Shown piece after piece: positions 31,601 to 41,550 of a stretch of DNA of 64,000 nucleotides (position 1 is the first letter of the stretch; each line of letters starts with the position of its first letter). The position numbers and the translations under genes were made by a program. The notes below the pieces were generated by a model. The model saw only the letters and a program-made list of their open reading frames with translations. It made no database searches and had not been told where the DNA came from. Origin of the DNA: Trametopsis cervina. Its lineage: Eukaryota; Basidiomycota; Agaricomycetes; Polyporales; Irpicaceae. The stretch lies in contig MU278366.1 in the NCBI GenBank assembly GCA_022385755.1, positions 186,001 to 250,000 of the forward strand, read 5' to 3'.

Positions 31601-33849
31601 CCTTGAACGAATATGCAGCCCTTGCGTCAGATATTACGGCGATCAATCTTAAGGAGGAGAATCAACAGCTCGTACGTGACTTTCAAGTCTTTGAAGCCTG
31701 ACCGCTCTAATAGTCTGCTTTTAGGTGCCTAGGGAGAAGCTGTTGACAGCTTTAGAGCGGGTACTTGTGGACATCACGAACAAAGTCGGCGTTGATATTA
31801 ATCGCGCGGTCACTGACGCGTATTATCAACACTTGCTACGGTTTGTGTGCGGTCTCGGTCCTCGCAAGGCCCAGGTGTTGGTCAAGAAAATTGCCGCGAT
31901 GGTACGTCATGCCTCGGCAAATTGGAATTCTATTAATGCCCTGATTCGCACAGGGTGGCACCCTAACAAACCGTGATCAATTCATCCGCAACGGCCTGCT
32001 CACGACGAACATTTTCCTCAATGCTTCTGGATTCTTGAGAATCTCCCAAGATTCCAACCTGTCGAAGCCTACCAAAAACCGTCAGAATGAGGATCCCGAC
32101 TCTCCTGATCCTCTCGACAGCACGCGGATACACCCAGAAGACTACGAGCTAGCGCGAAAAATGGCTGCCGACTCTCAGGATTTGGATGAGGAGGATCATC
32201 TCGACGAACACCCGTCCTATGTCGTCTCACTCCTTCTCAATAACCCGCAAAAGGTGCAGCTGCTGGAGATATTGAACCTCGACGACTTCGCCATCAACAT
32301 GTACGACACAAACCAGGACAGAAAACGCCATACGTTGAACGTTATCCGCCAGGAGCTCCTCAAACCGTTTGGAGAGCTCAGGGAACCCTTCATTTTACCT
32401 GACGACTGGGACGTTTTGACGATGTTGACAGGCGAGACTACGAAGACTTTGAAGATTGGCTTGATCGTCTCCGCTATTGTCACGCGTATAAAGGCGGATA
32501 CAACATTTGTTCGCTTGGATTCCGGCGTTGAGGGTGTTATCAGTGGTCATTATCTCACGGACGGCGACGACCGACCCGACAAAGTGGTGAAAAAAGGCCA
32601 GTTCATTTCAGGAGTTATCATCAACGTCAAGCCCGATCCTCGCACCGGTATGTTCCTGGTCGACTTGTCATCGCGCCCCAGCGATGTCGACCCTGGCGAC
32701 AGTCAATTCCGTCAAGTCAAACATGACGATAACTGGAATCACGCTCAGCACGATCGCGATAGAGATATGCAGGCTCGGAAGAAGCGGGCGGAGGTAGACA
32801 AGTCGAGGCGCGTGATCAAGCACCCGAACTTCCACAACTTCAACATGGCCCAGGCAGAGGCGTACTTGGACAAGCAACAGCGAGGCGATGTTGTCATCCG
32901 GCCGTCGTCCAAGGGACCCCACCATCTTGCCGTTACGTGGAAGGTGGAGGAGGGATTGTTCCAACATCTCGACGTCGTTGACGCAGATGCCGACCCTACG
33001 GGTCAGACAGTTGGGACGAGGCTCATCGTGGACGCGACCCACCAGTATTCGGATCTCGATGAGCTGATCGTCAATCATGTCCAGGCGATGAACAGGAAGG
33101 TGGAAGAGCTGATGATGCACGAGAAATTCAAGCCTGGCCCGGAAGAGGAGCTACGTGAGTCTGTCGTTCATTTTTGTTGATCCAGTCTAACGTATGCATA
33201 TGACGCAGACTTATTCCTGAAGAACTTCGTCGCTGCCAACCCGTCGAAGAGCGCGTATGGTTTCTGCTTGTACAGGAAGCGGCCAGGTCATTTCAACCTT
33301 TGCTTCTTGGCCAACAAGAACGCCACTGTTCAAAGCTGGGTAAGGCAATCGTGGTTCATATCATTCACCAAACTAAACACCTGTCCGACAGCCTGTGCGC
33401 GTAACGCCTGAGGCGTACTATCTGTTTGAAACACCAGCAGCGGGGGTCCCTGAACTATGTGATGCCTTCAAGGTCCGGTAAGTGTCGATCTGTGTTCTCG
33501 AAGATATCGCCTGTCATTAATATCCGTCGTGCACAGGCATCTACACGAGTCGCAGAACGTCGGTGGTGGTGCAGGTGGAATGGGTGGGAAGACTCCGTAC
33601 GGCGGACGTACGCCAGCTCGCACACCCGCACCAGGAGCAACCGTTTCAGGCCACCAAACACCAGGACGCGCGTCCGTGCGCAATCCTCTTCCAAGTCGTA
33701 CACCGAATCCATACGGTGGACCATCGTCTGCTGGTCTGGGAGGTGTCACACCTTACGGCGCCGGATATCAGACCCCCGGACATCCGTCAAGGTCTTCAAG
33801 ACCTATCGCGCAGGAGTCTAGCGGATGGGGAGGTTCAGGAAAGTGGTAG
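28640..33849 (+). CDS. SPT6: Transcription elongation factor / histone chaperone SPT6
   Basis: Nuclear factor that travels with RNA polymerase II and reassembles nucleosomes. Exons 28640-28901, 28955-29384, 29435-29555, 29606-30322, 30375-30677, 30733-31065, 31117-31671, 31725-31901, 31954-33154, 33209-33339, 33392-33477, 33537-33849; 1542 aa. Order seen: very acidic N-tail ([13 protein letters not shown]); [19 protein letters not shown]; helix-turn-helix and core ([20 protein letters not shown]); YqgF-like ([27 protein letters not shown]); HhH ([20 protein letters not shown]); death-like domain; S1 ([16 protein letters not shown]); tandem SH2 ([40 protein letters not shown]). The C-tail is a TPxx[10 protein letters not shown] repeat region like the phosphorylated C-terminal tail of fungal Spt6. 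Its last two exons are copied inverted at 37.2-37.9 kb. Confidence 0.97.
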
Positions 33850-34711
33850 CTGAGGTCGTCGACTGTTGTATCTTACTCGACCATGGAGGTGCTTTGTATG
33901 TCTCGCTCACTCTTATATTAGTATAGTATCTTGTTCTATTCACTCGCGCTCTGTAATGAAGTCGTTCTTTTCTTGATCTCACGTTTTAAGACAGATATTT
34001 CACTCGGGAAGTGCCGCCTGCGTCAGCAGAACCTTTGCTTGTCGAACGAAACATTTCGCTGGTGGCTTACCTTGGTATAAAATAACTCGAAGACATGCTC
34101 TATAGCACCTCCTCATCGGCTGAAGACATATCATATAGCGCTGACCCTATTACCTTTGTCCCGCAGGAAGGCCTGCTAGAACCGGTCAATATTCTTACGC
34201 CTGAACCCGCCATTCGGACCTTCACATGGTAATGCTTGAGGTGGACTATTCACAATGCAAGAGAGCACATCAATGACCCTGTACATTGCTCTCTGCCCCT
34301 GCTTCATTCTTATCTTCTTGTGTATTTACTACATATGCACTATGTCATAGATATGTGTGGCACAAACAACGATGGCATGCAGACAACGTGCACTATATGA
34401 AAGATCTAAAGTGTTGACAATTAAGATGCGTCGAGAACCTTGAACAAGCAAGGGATGTTCGACGAGGCCCATAAGCATGCACAAAAAAGTGCCAGTCCCT
34501 TGAATTTAGTATCGTGACAGAAGTGCAGCAAGCCGCTTTACAACTTGTTGAGGAAGGCGGCACACTGGTGCTAACCTACGGCAGACTCCGGTGAGTTCAG
34601 CAGGCCTCGGTGAGTTAAGTGCTGACAATTAAGGAATGGGAGAGCCCTTGACAAGCAAGGGGATATGCATTGAGAAATACAATTGTCATCGAGGGGACAG
34701 TCTACGAGCCA
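33850..34711. other. Convergent intergenic region with a diverged direct repeat
   Basis: Between the SPT6 stop and the stop of the minus-strand membrane gene. The first about 150 bases (to 34001) are the 3' flank also present in the inverted copy. A diverged direct repeat is visible: 34411-34457 and 34619-34666, both GTG(T/C)TGACAATTAAG...ACAAGCAAGGG-type. GGTGAGTT is also repeated at about 34589 and 34609. No protein signature; possibly an old repeat remnant. Confidence 0.45.
34411..34666. repeat. Diverged ~47-bp direct repeat pair
   Basis: Copies at 34411-34457 and 34619-34666 share TGACAATTAAG, then a short variable part and ACAAGCAAGGG-GAT. By eye about 80% identity with small indels. 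Origin unknown. Confidence 0.5.
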
Positions 34712-35486
34712 CTATGATTGCTTCTTCCATTCCTTCTTCTTAGACGAAGCGGCTGCTTTATTGCCAAACAAAAACGCCGAGGTGCGTTTGTCCGCTCCAG
34801 TCTTGCGTGAGATGTATGAGGTGCCCGAAAACATGATCTGCACATTCACGGGGTTGAACATCAGCCAATACTCAGAAGAGGGAGCCAAATAGAGACGCAC
34901 AGTCCACCACCCCCATCCCGCAATCACGGCTGAGCCAAGGAAGACCAAGAAGGCCAAGGCGCCTATAGATGTCGTATTATAGGACGAAAGAGAGATTATC
35001 GAGAAGGCTATCGTCAAGGGCATGAGGAGGGGATGCGCCTGATTGGCTTTACTGGGCAAATGGAACCCTACGCCTGCCGGAGCCTGTACATAGGTCAGCG
35101 CAGCTAGGGGAAAGACTGACATCACGCACATTGAACAATAAGGCTAAGGCTATGGTTGCGAGAAGGATACCACTGTTGACCGACAGATAGGATTCCAGTG
35201 GTGTAAGCACATTCCGCCGTTCAAAGGAGCTTTCGGACAAGTAGAGTAGAAAACTGGGGAAGAATATCATGGGCGTCGCTAGTGCTAGTAGTCTGATAGA
35301 CGCAAGTATTAGAACATGAGCCTTTATTAACAATGCTACTACGCACATAGCAGTCGCAGTGTATGCCCATAGCGTTACACTTTGCTCCTCATTTGTGTCG
35401 AGGTTGAGACGGCCTCCGGGCTTGTCGTCCGTTATGGCTGGCTGGGGTTCCCGTGATAGGGTCTTCATCTCAATCTCGTTTGTCAT
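34712..35486 (-). CDS. Small integral membrane protein, four predicted TM segments
   Basis: Not assigned to a named family. Exons 35486-35347, 35292-35130, 35083-34712; 224 aa. Predicted TM segments: WAYTATAILLALATPMIFFP (across the first splice), SGILLATIALALLFN, LLMPLTIAFSIISLSS, and GALAFLVFLGSAVIAGWGWW. The soluble C-terminus ends TGADKRTSAFLFGNKAAASS then KKKEWKKQS, basic and probably cytosolic. The N-terminus is polar. The first intron (35346-35293, 54 nt, branch TTCTAATAC) is open in frame; retention would insert 18 residues inside TM1. The conserved-looking tail and clean introns argue for a real gene. It is divergent to SCAMP copy 1. Confidence 0.8.
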
Positions 35487-35631
35487 TTCTTTCTGTTGCG
35501 CTGTTGCGGTCGAGAGTAGAGTAGGAGGACCATTATGAACCGAAGACTGCGTTCAAGTAGGCGCAGCCACCTCGCAGCACGACGTCAGACAAGGCCCTTG
35601 GCGCTTGACTGGTGTCTCCGGCCGGCCGATT

Positions 35632-37165
35632 GCTGTCCACGGCGATTCCGGGACGACTGCGGTCTACTTACATCTTGTCATTGGTCTCTACGAAATCTTA
35701 TGCTTGAACGATGTGTACGTGCTGTTCTCGCCTTACTTATGGTCGTGTGTGACTCACAGGCGTTCTCTCATATCATGTAGCTCAATTAACGGAAAACCCA
35801 TTTGCCTCAACGCACTCACTCGACACGAATCCCTTCGATGACCCAAATCCCTATTCGACGTCTACCCCATCTGTGGCCAGTAAACGAGCGCAAGAACTCG
35901 AGCAGCGAGAGAGGGATCTAGAGCGCAGAGAGCAGGAGTTGAATCAAAGAGCCGACCACATACGCCAACATGGTCGTAACAACTGGCCGCCATGTCTGTA
36001 TCATATTGATTTCATCGTTGGCTTACCTCTGAATGCTGCTCCGCAGTCTACCCTCTCATCTTCCACTCTATCCAAGAAGAAATACCCGAGGCATCAAGAC
36101 CGCTGATCACAAGACTTTATCAGCTATGGATGCTCCTCGCCCTCACATTGCTTCTCAACTTCGTTGCTTGTCTTATTCTCCTTATATCCGGCGCCGACGG
36201 GATTGGCACATTAATCACCAGTATCATGTGCGTATTATTTCATTCTACAGCACTTGCGCTCACCTCGTTCGCATGCACCCAGCTTCCTGGTATTTATCAC
36301 GCCGCTTTCATTCTTCTTGTGGTATAGGTAAGTACTTGCTCGTTCATTATGCGAGATGTTGTGTGGCAAACCTGACGACCGCGGCGAAGGCCAATCTACA
36401 ACGGCTACATGAAGGTACGTTGCTATACGGTTCGCCGCCGCACAGCTACTCACAGCTTTATAGGAACAAGCGCTTTACTACTGTGCGTTTCATCAACAGT
36501 CAGTATCCCACAACCGCTTTAGTTCACCGTAATTGTCCACCGTAGATATGTATTTCGTGTTTGGGGGATTCCATCTTCTCTTCTCTTTATACGCGTACGT
36601 CTCAGCCTATCTTCTCTGAGGCACGGCCATTTCTAACTCCGCATACTTAGTATCATTGGTCCAAAAGGGTACATGATCCCTCGTTCTTTCTCGTGAAATC
36701 CTACTAATTCTATATAATAGAGCTGGTGCAGCTGGGATTGTGCAGACCATTGCTGCTTTTGTGGAACACCATATCGTTGCGGGGATTTTCAGCGCCATTG
36801 CCGCCGTCGGCTGGGTTTTACAAGGACTGGGCAACGCCTTTTATTTCCGCCAGGTACGCCTACGTCATCATGAAGCCACGATGTTTTGTATTCTGAAACT
36901 TGCTTGGCTAGATCTGGGTTCATCGTAAAGCTGCTGGTCACACATTCGAAAAGGTACGGAACTCGCAGGCAGAGATCTCTCGCAATGACCTCATTCCTTC
37001 TACTAGGCCAAGTCTGAACTGGCAACGCACGGAGCCAAGGCGTATTTCACAAGAGGTTAAGTTGCTGTTGTACTCCAGAACTGAATGACCGTATAATCTG
37101 CTGTTTCTTATGTGGGATAATGTGTTATCCATACTGTTTCTACGTATACGTATTTATTGTCCAAT
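35632..37165 (+). repeat. Segmental duplication, copy 1 (contains SCAMP copy 1)
   Basis: A 1534-base block from GCTGTCCACGGCGATTCC to ATTGTCCAAT that recurs as a direct repeat at 45811-47340. By eye there are about 28 substitutions and one 4-base indel, i.e. about 98% identity. The block includes only about 80 bases upstream of the SCAMP start codon and about 105 bases past its stop. Confidence 0.95.
35711..37060 (+). CDS. Secretory carrier-associated membrane protein (SCAMP), copy 1
   Basis: Four-TM protein of post-Golgi and endosomal recycling membranes. Exons 35711-35714, 35781-35993, 36047-36227, 36283-36327, 36390-36414, 36464-36482, 36546-36594, 36651-36668, 36721-36853, 36912-36953, 37007-37060; 260 aa. 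The first coding exon is ATG T only, giving MSQLTENPFAST; the N-terminus has two NPF repeats (ENPFAS, TNPFDDPNP) that bind EH-domain proteins. A coiled coil (KRAQELEQRERDLERREQEL) precedes NNWPPFYPLIFHSI and the SCAMP core with TM segments LLALTLLLNFVACLILLIS, FLVFITPLSFFLWYR, MYFVFGGFHLLFSLYAVIG, and GIFSAIAAVGWVLQGLGNAF. Several micro-exons (18-25 nt). Upstream promoter shared with the minus-strand membrane gene looks ancestral. The second copy at 45.9 kb differs at four residues. Confidence 0.93.
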
Positions 37166-37236
37166 AGAGTATTTTGGCTGCGAGAAATGTTTGGATTTCT
37201 CTGCAGAGTTGGAGTCTATCGATATTCTGTTAGCTG

Positions 37237-37879
37237 GAAATATCTGTCTCAAACGTGAGATCAAGAAAAGAACGACTTCATTACAGAGCGCGAGTGAATA
37301 GAACAAGATACTATACTAATATAAGAGTGAGCGAGACATACAAAGCACCTCCATGGTCGAGTCAAGTAAGATACAACAGTCGACGACCTCAGCTACCACT
37401 TTCCTGAACCTCCCCATCCGCTAGACTCCTGCGCGATAGGTCTTGATGACCTTGACAGATGTCCGGGGGTCTGATATCCGGCGCCGTAAGGTGTGACACC
37501 TCCCAGACCAGCAGACGATGGTCCACCGTATGGATTCGGTGTACGACTTGGAAGAGGATTGCGCACGGACGCACGTCCTGGTGTTTGGTGGCCTGAAACG
37601 GTTGCTCCCGGTGCGGGTGTGCGAGCTGGTGTACGTCCGCCGTACGGAGTCTTCCCACCCATCCCACCTGCACCACCACCGACGTTCTGCGACTCGTGTA
37701 GATGCCTGTGCACGGCGGATATTAATGAGAGGCGACATTTTTGAGAACACAGATCGACACTTACCGGACCTTGAGGGCATCGCATAGTTCAGGAACCCCC
37801 GCTGCTGGTGTTTCAAACAGATAGTAGGCCTCAGGTGTTACGCGCACAGGCTGTCCGACAGGTGATTAGTTTGGTGAGT
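37237..37879 (-). pseudogene. Inverted partial copy of the SPT6 3' end
   Basis: Reverse-oriented copy of 33363-34001: part of SPT6 intron 10, exon 11, intron 11, exon 12 with the TPxxGGR tail and stop, and about 150 bases of 3' flank. Only a few per cent of positions differ (for example CGGGGGTCCC versus CGGGGGTTCC). The terminal reading frame [11 protein letters not shown]...GGSGKW is still open, but the other ten exons are absent, so no SPT6 can be made. It starts 72 bases after the end of the SCAMP copy-1 block and forms the left end of the repeat island. Confidence 0.95.
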
Positions 37880-38022
37880 GGTGAGAGGTGTGGGGTGCGG
37901 GGTGCGGGAGACATGCTTGCTGAGGAACGGGGAATGGGGAACGGAGAGCTGGTACGTGGCAGGCTGAGGATGTGACACATGTGCAGAGTGGATGAATCTC
38001 GTACATTGTAATTGTTGAGTCT

Positions 38023-38107
38023 CTCTCTGTTTTCCTTCAAACAACTGTCATTGTGCTCTCTGTTCTGCTTCAAACTAATGTCATTGCACTCTCGTGTTCT
38101 GCTTCAA
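38023..38107. repeat. 33-bp minisatellite, about 2.6 units
   Basis: Units 38023-38055 and 38056-38088 (33 bases each) plus a partial 38089-38107, consensus CTCTCTGTTCTGCTTCAAAC followed by TAATGTCATTG(C/T)(A/G). It lies 144 bases beyond the end of the inverted SPT6 copy, at the entry of the island. Confidence 0.85.
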
Positions 38108-38189
38108 GGGTGTGTCACCTAGGCCGGCAATTTGATGACACAAGCCACGGAACAGGAGGGGATAAGCGCAAGCAATCATTCTCGCATAG

Positions 38190-41100
38190 CAAGTACGTGA
38201 TGCCGTGATAGCCTCAAGCACAATGGAATTAGTGAGTAGTGAGTCACGGAACAGGCTAATCTACGGCAGCTAGGTACACATCGTATCAGCTTCGACATCT
38301 CTTGGTTGGTACAGAAGCGGACTCAAATGTGAAACGATGCATGTGGCACACCTTGTAGCACACCGGTAGATAGCCACGGTACGTCGTCGACCTTATGTGG
38401 CTGCCATTGTGCTGTGTTGACCGTGGAACCGCACGGCGACGGGTGCGAGCGATCTTGCTTGCAAAGTGTGCTGTCCGCTAGCCAATCTTGCGGCCGTACT
38501 GTGCGCGCATGGACACAGTCTGCTCCACACACCGGGACGTCGGCAGTACACGAAAACACAACATTAATCAGCCCCGCAAATCAATAAGAATGAGGGGAAA
38601 CAACATACCTGGCATCACGACGCCCCGAGAAGATGAGGGCGTCAGACGTCAGACGTCGCCCACGTCCGCGTACCTCTCCAGGATGCCGTGATAACCTCAA
38701 GCGCGAGGTTACCAGATGGTGGTAGAGCCGGCAGACGTACGGCATCCAGGGGGCAACATCCCTCGGTAAGTGTAGAGGCGGATGCGAATGTGGGAACTCC
38801 GGGGTTCACCCATATCTTTGGTGCGCCTTGTAGATAGCCGCGGTACGACGGCGCATTCATGTAAATGGTTCCATTGTGTCAAACTCACGGCCATGCTTTG
38901 CGAGCGTGAGTGCAATCTGCACGGACAGACGCGATTAGCGTACAACATCAGATCAAAGAAAAGCGTAAGCATACTCGGATTGAACGCCGCGCGGACACGG
39001 ATGCGTCTGATTGACAGGGTCGGGGCGTGTAGCAAATCCCGACGTCGGAGCCCATGTGGGATTGTGCGGACCTCAACAGGCACGGCGCAAGAACCGCAAC
39101 CGTGTCACCCCAATAAGACCGGTCGCGAGTGATTACAGCAGCAGCGCTGTGAATGCGACGCGACGCGACGCGGGGCATTGAAGACAAACGAGCCGGAGGT
39201 CATGTCTGCACAAGGCGCAAGCTGAGTATCAGCGCGTACCTAGTGCAGACATCCCTCAGGGCTTGGCGTATCTGTATCGCGTGCATGCATTCTCCCATCC
39301 ATGCGCGTGAGCGGCAGAGCCATCCGACGTCCGCGTACCTGACCGCTGGCCAGAGCCCAGGGAAGTAAGTGCTGCCGTGATATCTTCAAGCGCAGAGCGC
39401 AGAATCCGGCCGGAAGACAGTAACCAGGGATTTGGGGGATCGGATGAAGCGTCGCGTCACGTCGCTCGGTTGGCAGAGATGAGTACGTCAGCATTGAAGA
39501 CGTATGTGCGGCGTACCTTGCAGCGCAACGGTAGACAGTCGCGGTACGCCACCCAACTCGCATGATTGCTTCGCCAATGTTTCGACCGCAGAACAGAACG
39601 TCCGAGAATAAGCGATCTTGCTCGCCTGTGTGTTTTGTCGCCCGGTTAATTTCGTGGTCATGTCATGCACGTAAGTGAGTACAACCCCGCGCCGCGCGTA
39701 AGGTCGCCAGCTGTACACCTAAACAAAAAAAAAAACAAAAATTAATCGGACGGATGAATCAGTCACAAAAATGGAGAACGAACCTTGCAGCTACAGTACA
39801 CCGTCTTGAGCGAGGCAACATTGTCCGACGTCCGACGTCAGTCACGCCCCGCGTCCGTGTACCTCGCCCAAGCCAGAACGACGGAGTGCCGCTGCCGTGG
39901 CGTCTTCACGGAAATTGCAACCAGAGGGTTGCATCGGCCGACGTACGGCGGCCACAGACACGTTGCACCGGCTGCGACACCCCTTAGCTAGTGTGCGTCC
40001 CACCCTGCGCCAACAACGAGCCGCGGCGTACCGCCCCGACTGTATAGTTGCCGGGACAGAAGGGCGAGCGCAAGCGATCCTTGCTCGCCAGTCTTCAATT
40101 TGACGGCTGATCTCAGGGCCATAGGCGAATTGCGCGGTAAGATCTGCGCAAGCAGATGTTATCACGACGTCAGATCAAGAGTGGGACGTACCTGGGCTGC
40201 ATAACGTGTAAGGCCCGACAACGTCTGATTGACGGAGATGGGGCGTGTACCGAGGACCTATGAGATCGCGCACGACGACAATGGGCACGATACGCGCAGC
40301 GCACAGCGCAAAGCGTGTCCGTGCAAGCCCTACGAGACCGCGTGCTTCCAGTGGTGACGCGGGGCGAGGCAAGTCGAGGCGATGGACGGCTGCGTACAAG
40401 CCACTCAGACGTCGGTGCCGCATCTCAATCGCATTTGCGGACTCACCTCAAGAATCCCAGTGTACGACGACCGCCAGATCAAGAGATGATCTGACTGACG
40501 TCGGCCGCGTGTGCTGACTTTGCCAGAGTCCAGCCCAGTACCCAGAGACGAAGCTCGGCTGCTTAGCAGGTATGTGTATTGATGCAGCAGCCGTGCGATC
40601 TGCAAACGCAGCACAGCCGGTACTGTACATGGAATCGATAATCCGGCAAGCGACATACCGGCGTCCGACGTCGGTCATGCCCGCGTACCTGCCCAGAACG
40701 AGCCCAGGTGAGTGAGTTACTCGCCGTCGTGGTATCCCCAATGCAGCGGAAGGATGGCAGAGTCGGCTGGCGTGCGGCGGCCGGTAAACAAACATGTTGC
40801 GCAAGTTGCGGCGGCGTTGTTGGCACGGACGCAAATCCTGACGTCGGTAGTGCAACCGTACGTCCCGTGCAATCTGTAGCGAGCAGGGTGGTAGATAGCC
40901 GTAGTGTACTGCCGACCTCTCGTGCACTTGTCGCCGTGTTGTGTCGTGTTGCGTTGACCGCTGAATTGCGAGGGCGACGAGGGCCAGCGATCCAACTCGC
41001 CTAACCCTGGCGATCGCACGGCCGTATTGGGCAAGCGTGAGCACGATCTGCGTAGGGAGAACGTTATTGGGAGGGTTGTCAGATTGAAATTGAAATTGAA

Positions 41101-41550
41101 CTCACCCTGATTGCATGACGCGCACAAGCGGTGACGTCTGATCGACGGACGCGGGGACTTGCTGTGTGTTGCAAGCACACACACGGACCGACGTCGAAGA
41201 CGGGGCGCAATGGGGACAGCATCGGCGCAGCCAAACGAGGGCGGGTGGTTGCAGCGGCAATGCTGTGTGCGCACCGCACAGCAACGACGCTCACTCTCAA
41301 CGAGACGAGGCAGCAGTCAGCTGGCTGTGTACAGCGCACTCTGACGTCGGCGCGCCATCCAGCTCGCGTTTGCGCTCTCACGAGATGTTGCCGTCCGACC
41401 TCAACCGCTTCGCTAGAGTCCAGCCCAGCGGGTCAGACGTCGCACCGAGTCTGCGGCCCCTGCGGTCTGCTACTCGCTCATCGGTCAGTCGGAGAGTGGG
41501 TGAGCGACCCGTGAGATCTCAACTCGACGCGGCGCGATCGGGTTGGTTGC
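38190..41550. repeat. Array of degenerate 0.5-0.85 kb repeat units
   Basis: The anchor GCCGTGATA(G/A)CCTCAAGC and its variants occur at about 38203, 38690, 39372, 39891 and 40726. A second anchor, ACCTTGTAG...GGTAGATAGCC(G)CGGTACG, occurs at about 38345, 38819, 39508, 40010 and 40863, followed by GCGATCTTGCTTGC-like sequence and by ACGGCCGTATTG-GCAAGCGTGAG-GCA-like sequence. Order of the anchors is kept while spacing varies from about 0.47 to 0.85 kb. Units are far more diverged from each other than the flanking SCAMP copies are. Confidence 0.7.
39719..39743. repeat. A-rich tract inside the GC-rich array
   Basis: About 25 bases almost purely A with a few C, then ATTAATCGG. The equivalent place in a neighbouring unit (about 38552-38570, AAAACACAACATTAATCAG) is also A-rich, so the tract seems to be part of the unit and locally expanded, not a poly(A) tail of a retrocopy. 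Confidence 0.6.

Noticed and set aside
39719..39743. Poly(A) tail of a retrotransposed copy
   Set aside because: No upstream coding or transcript-like sequence and no target duplication; neighbouring repeat units are A-rich at the same place.
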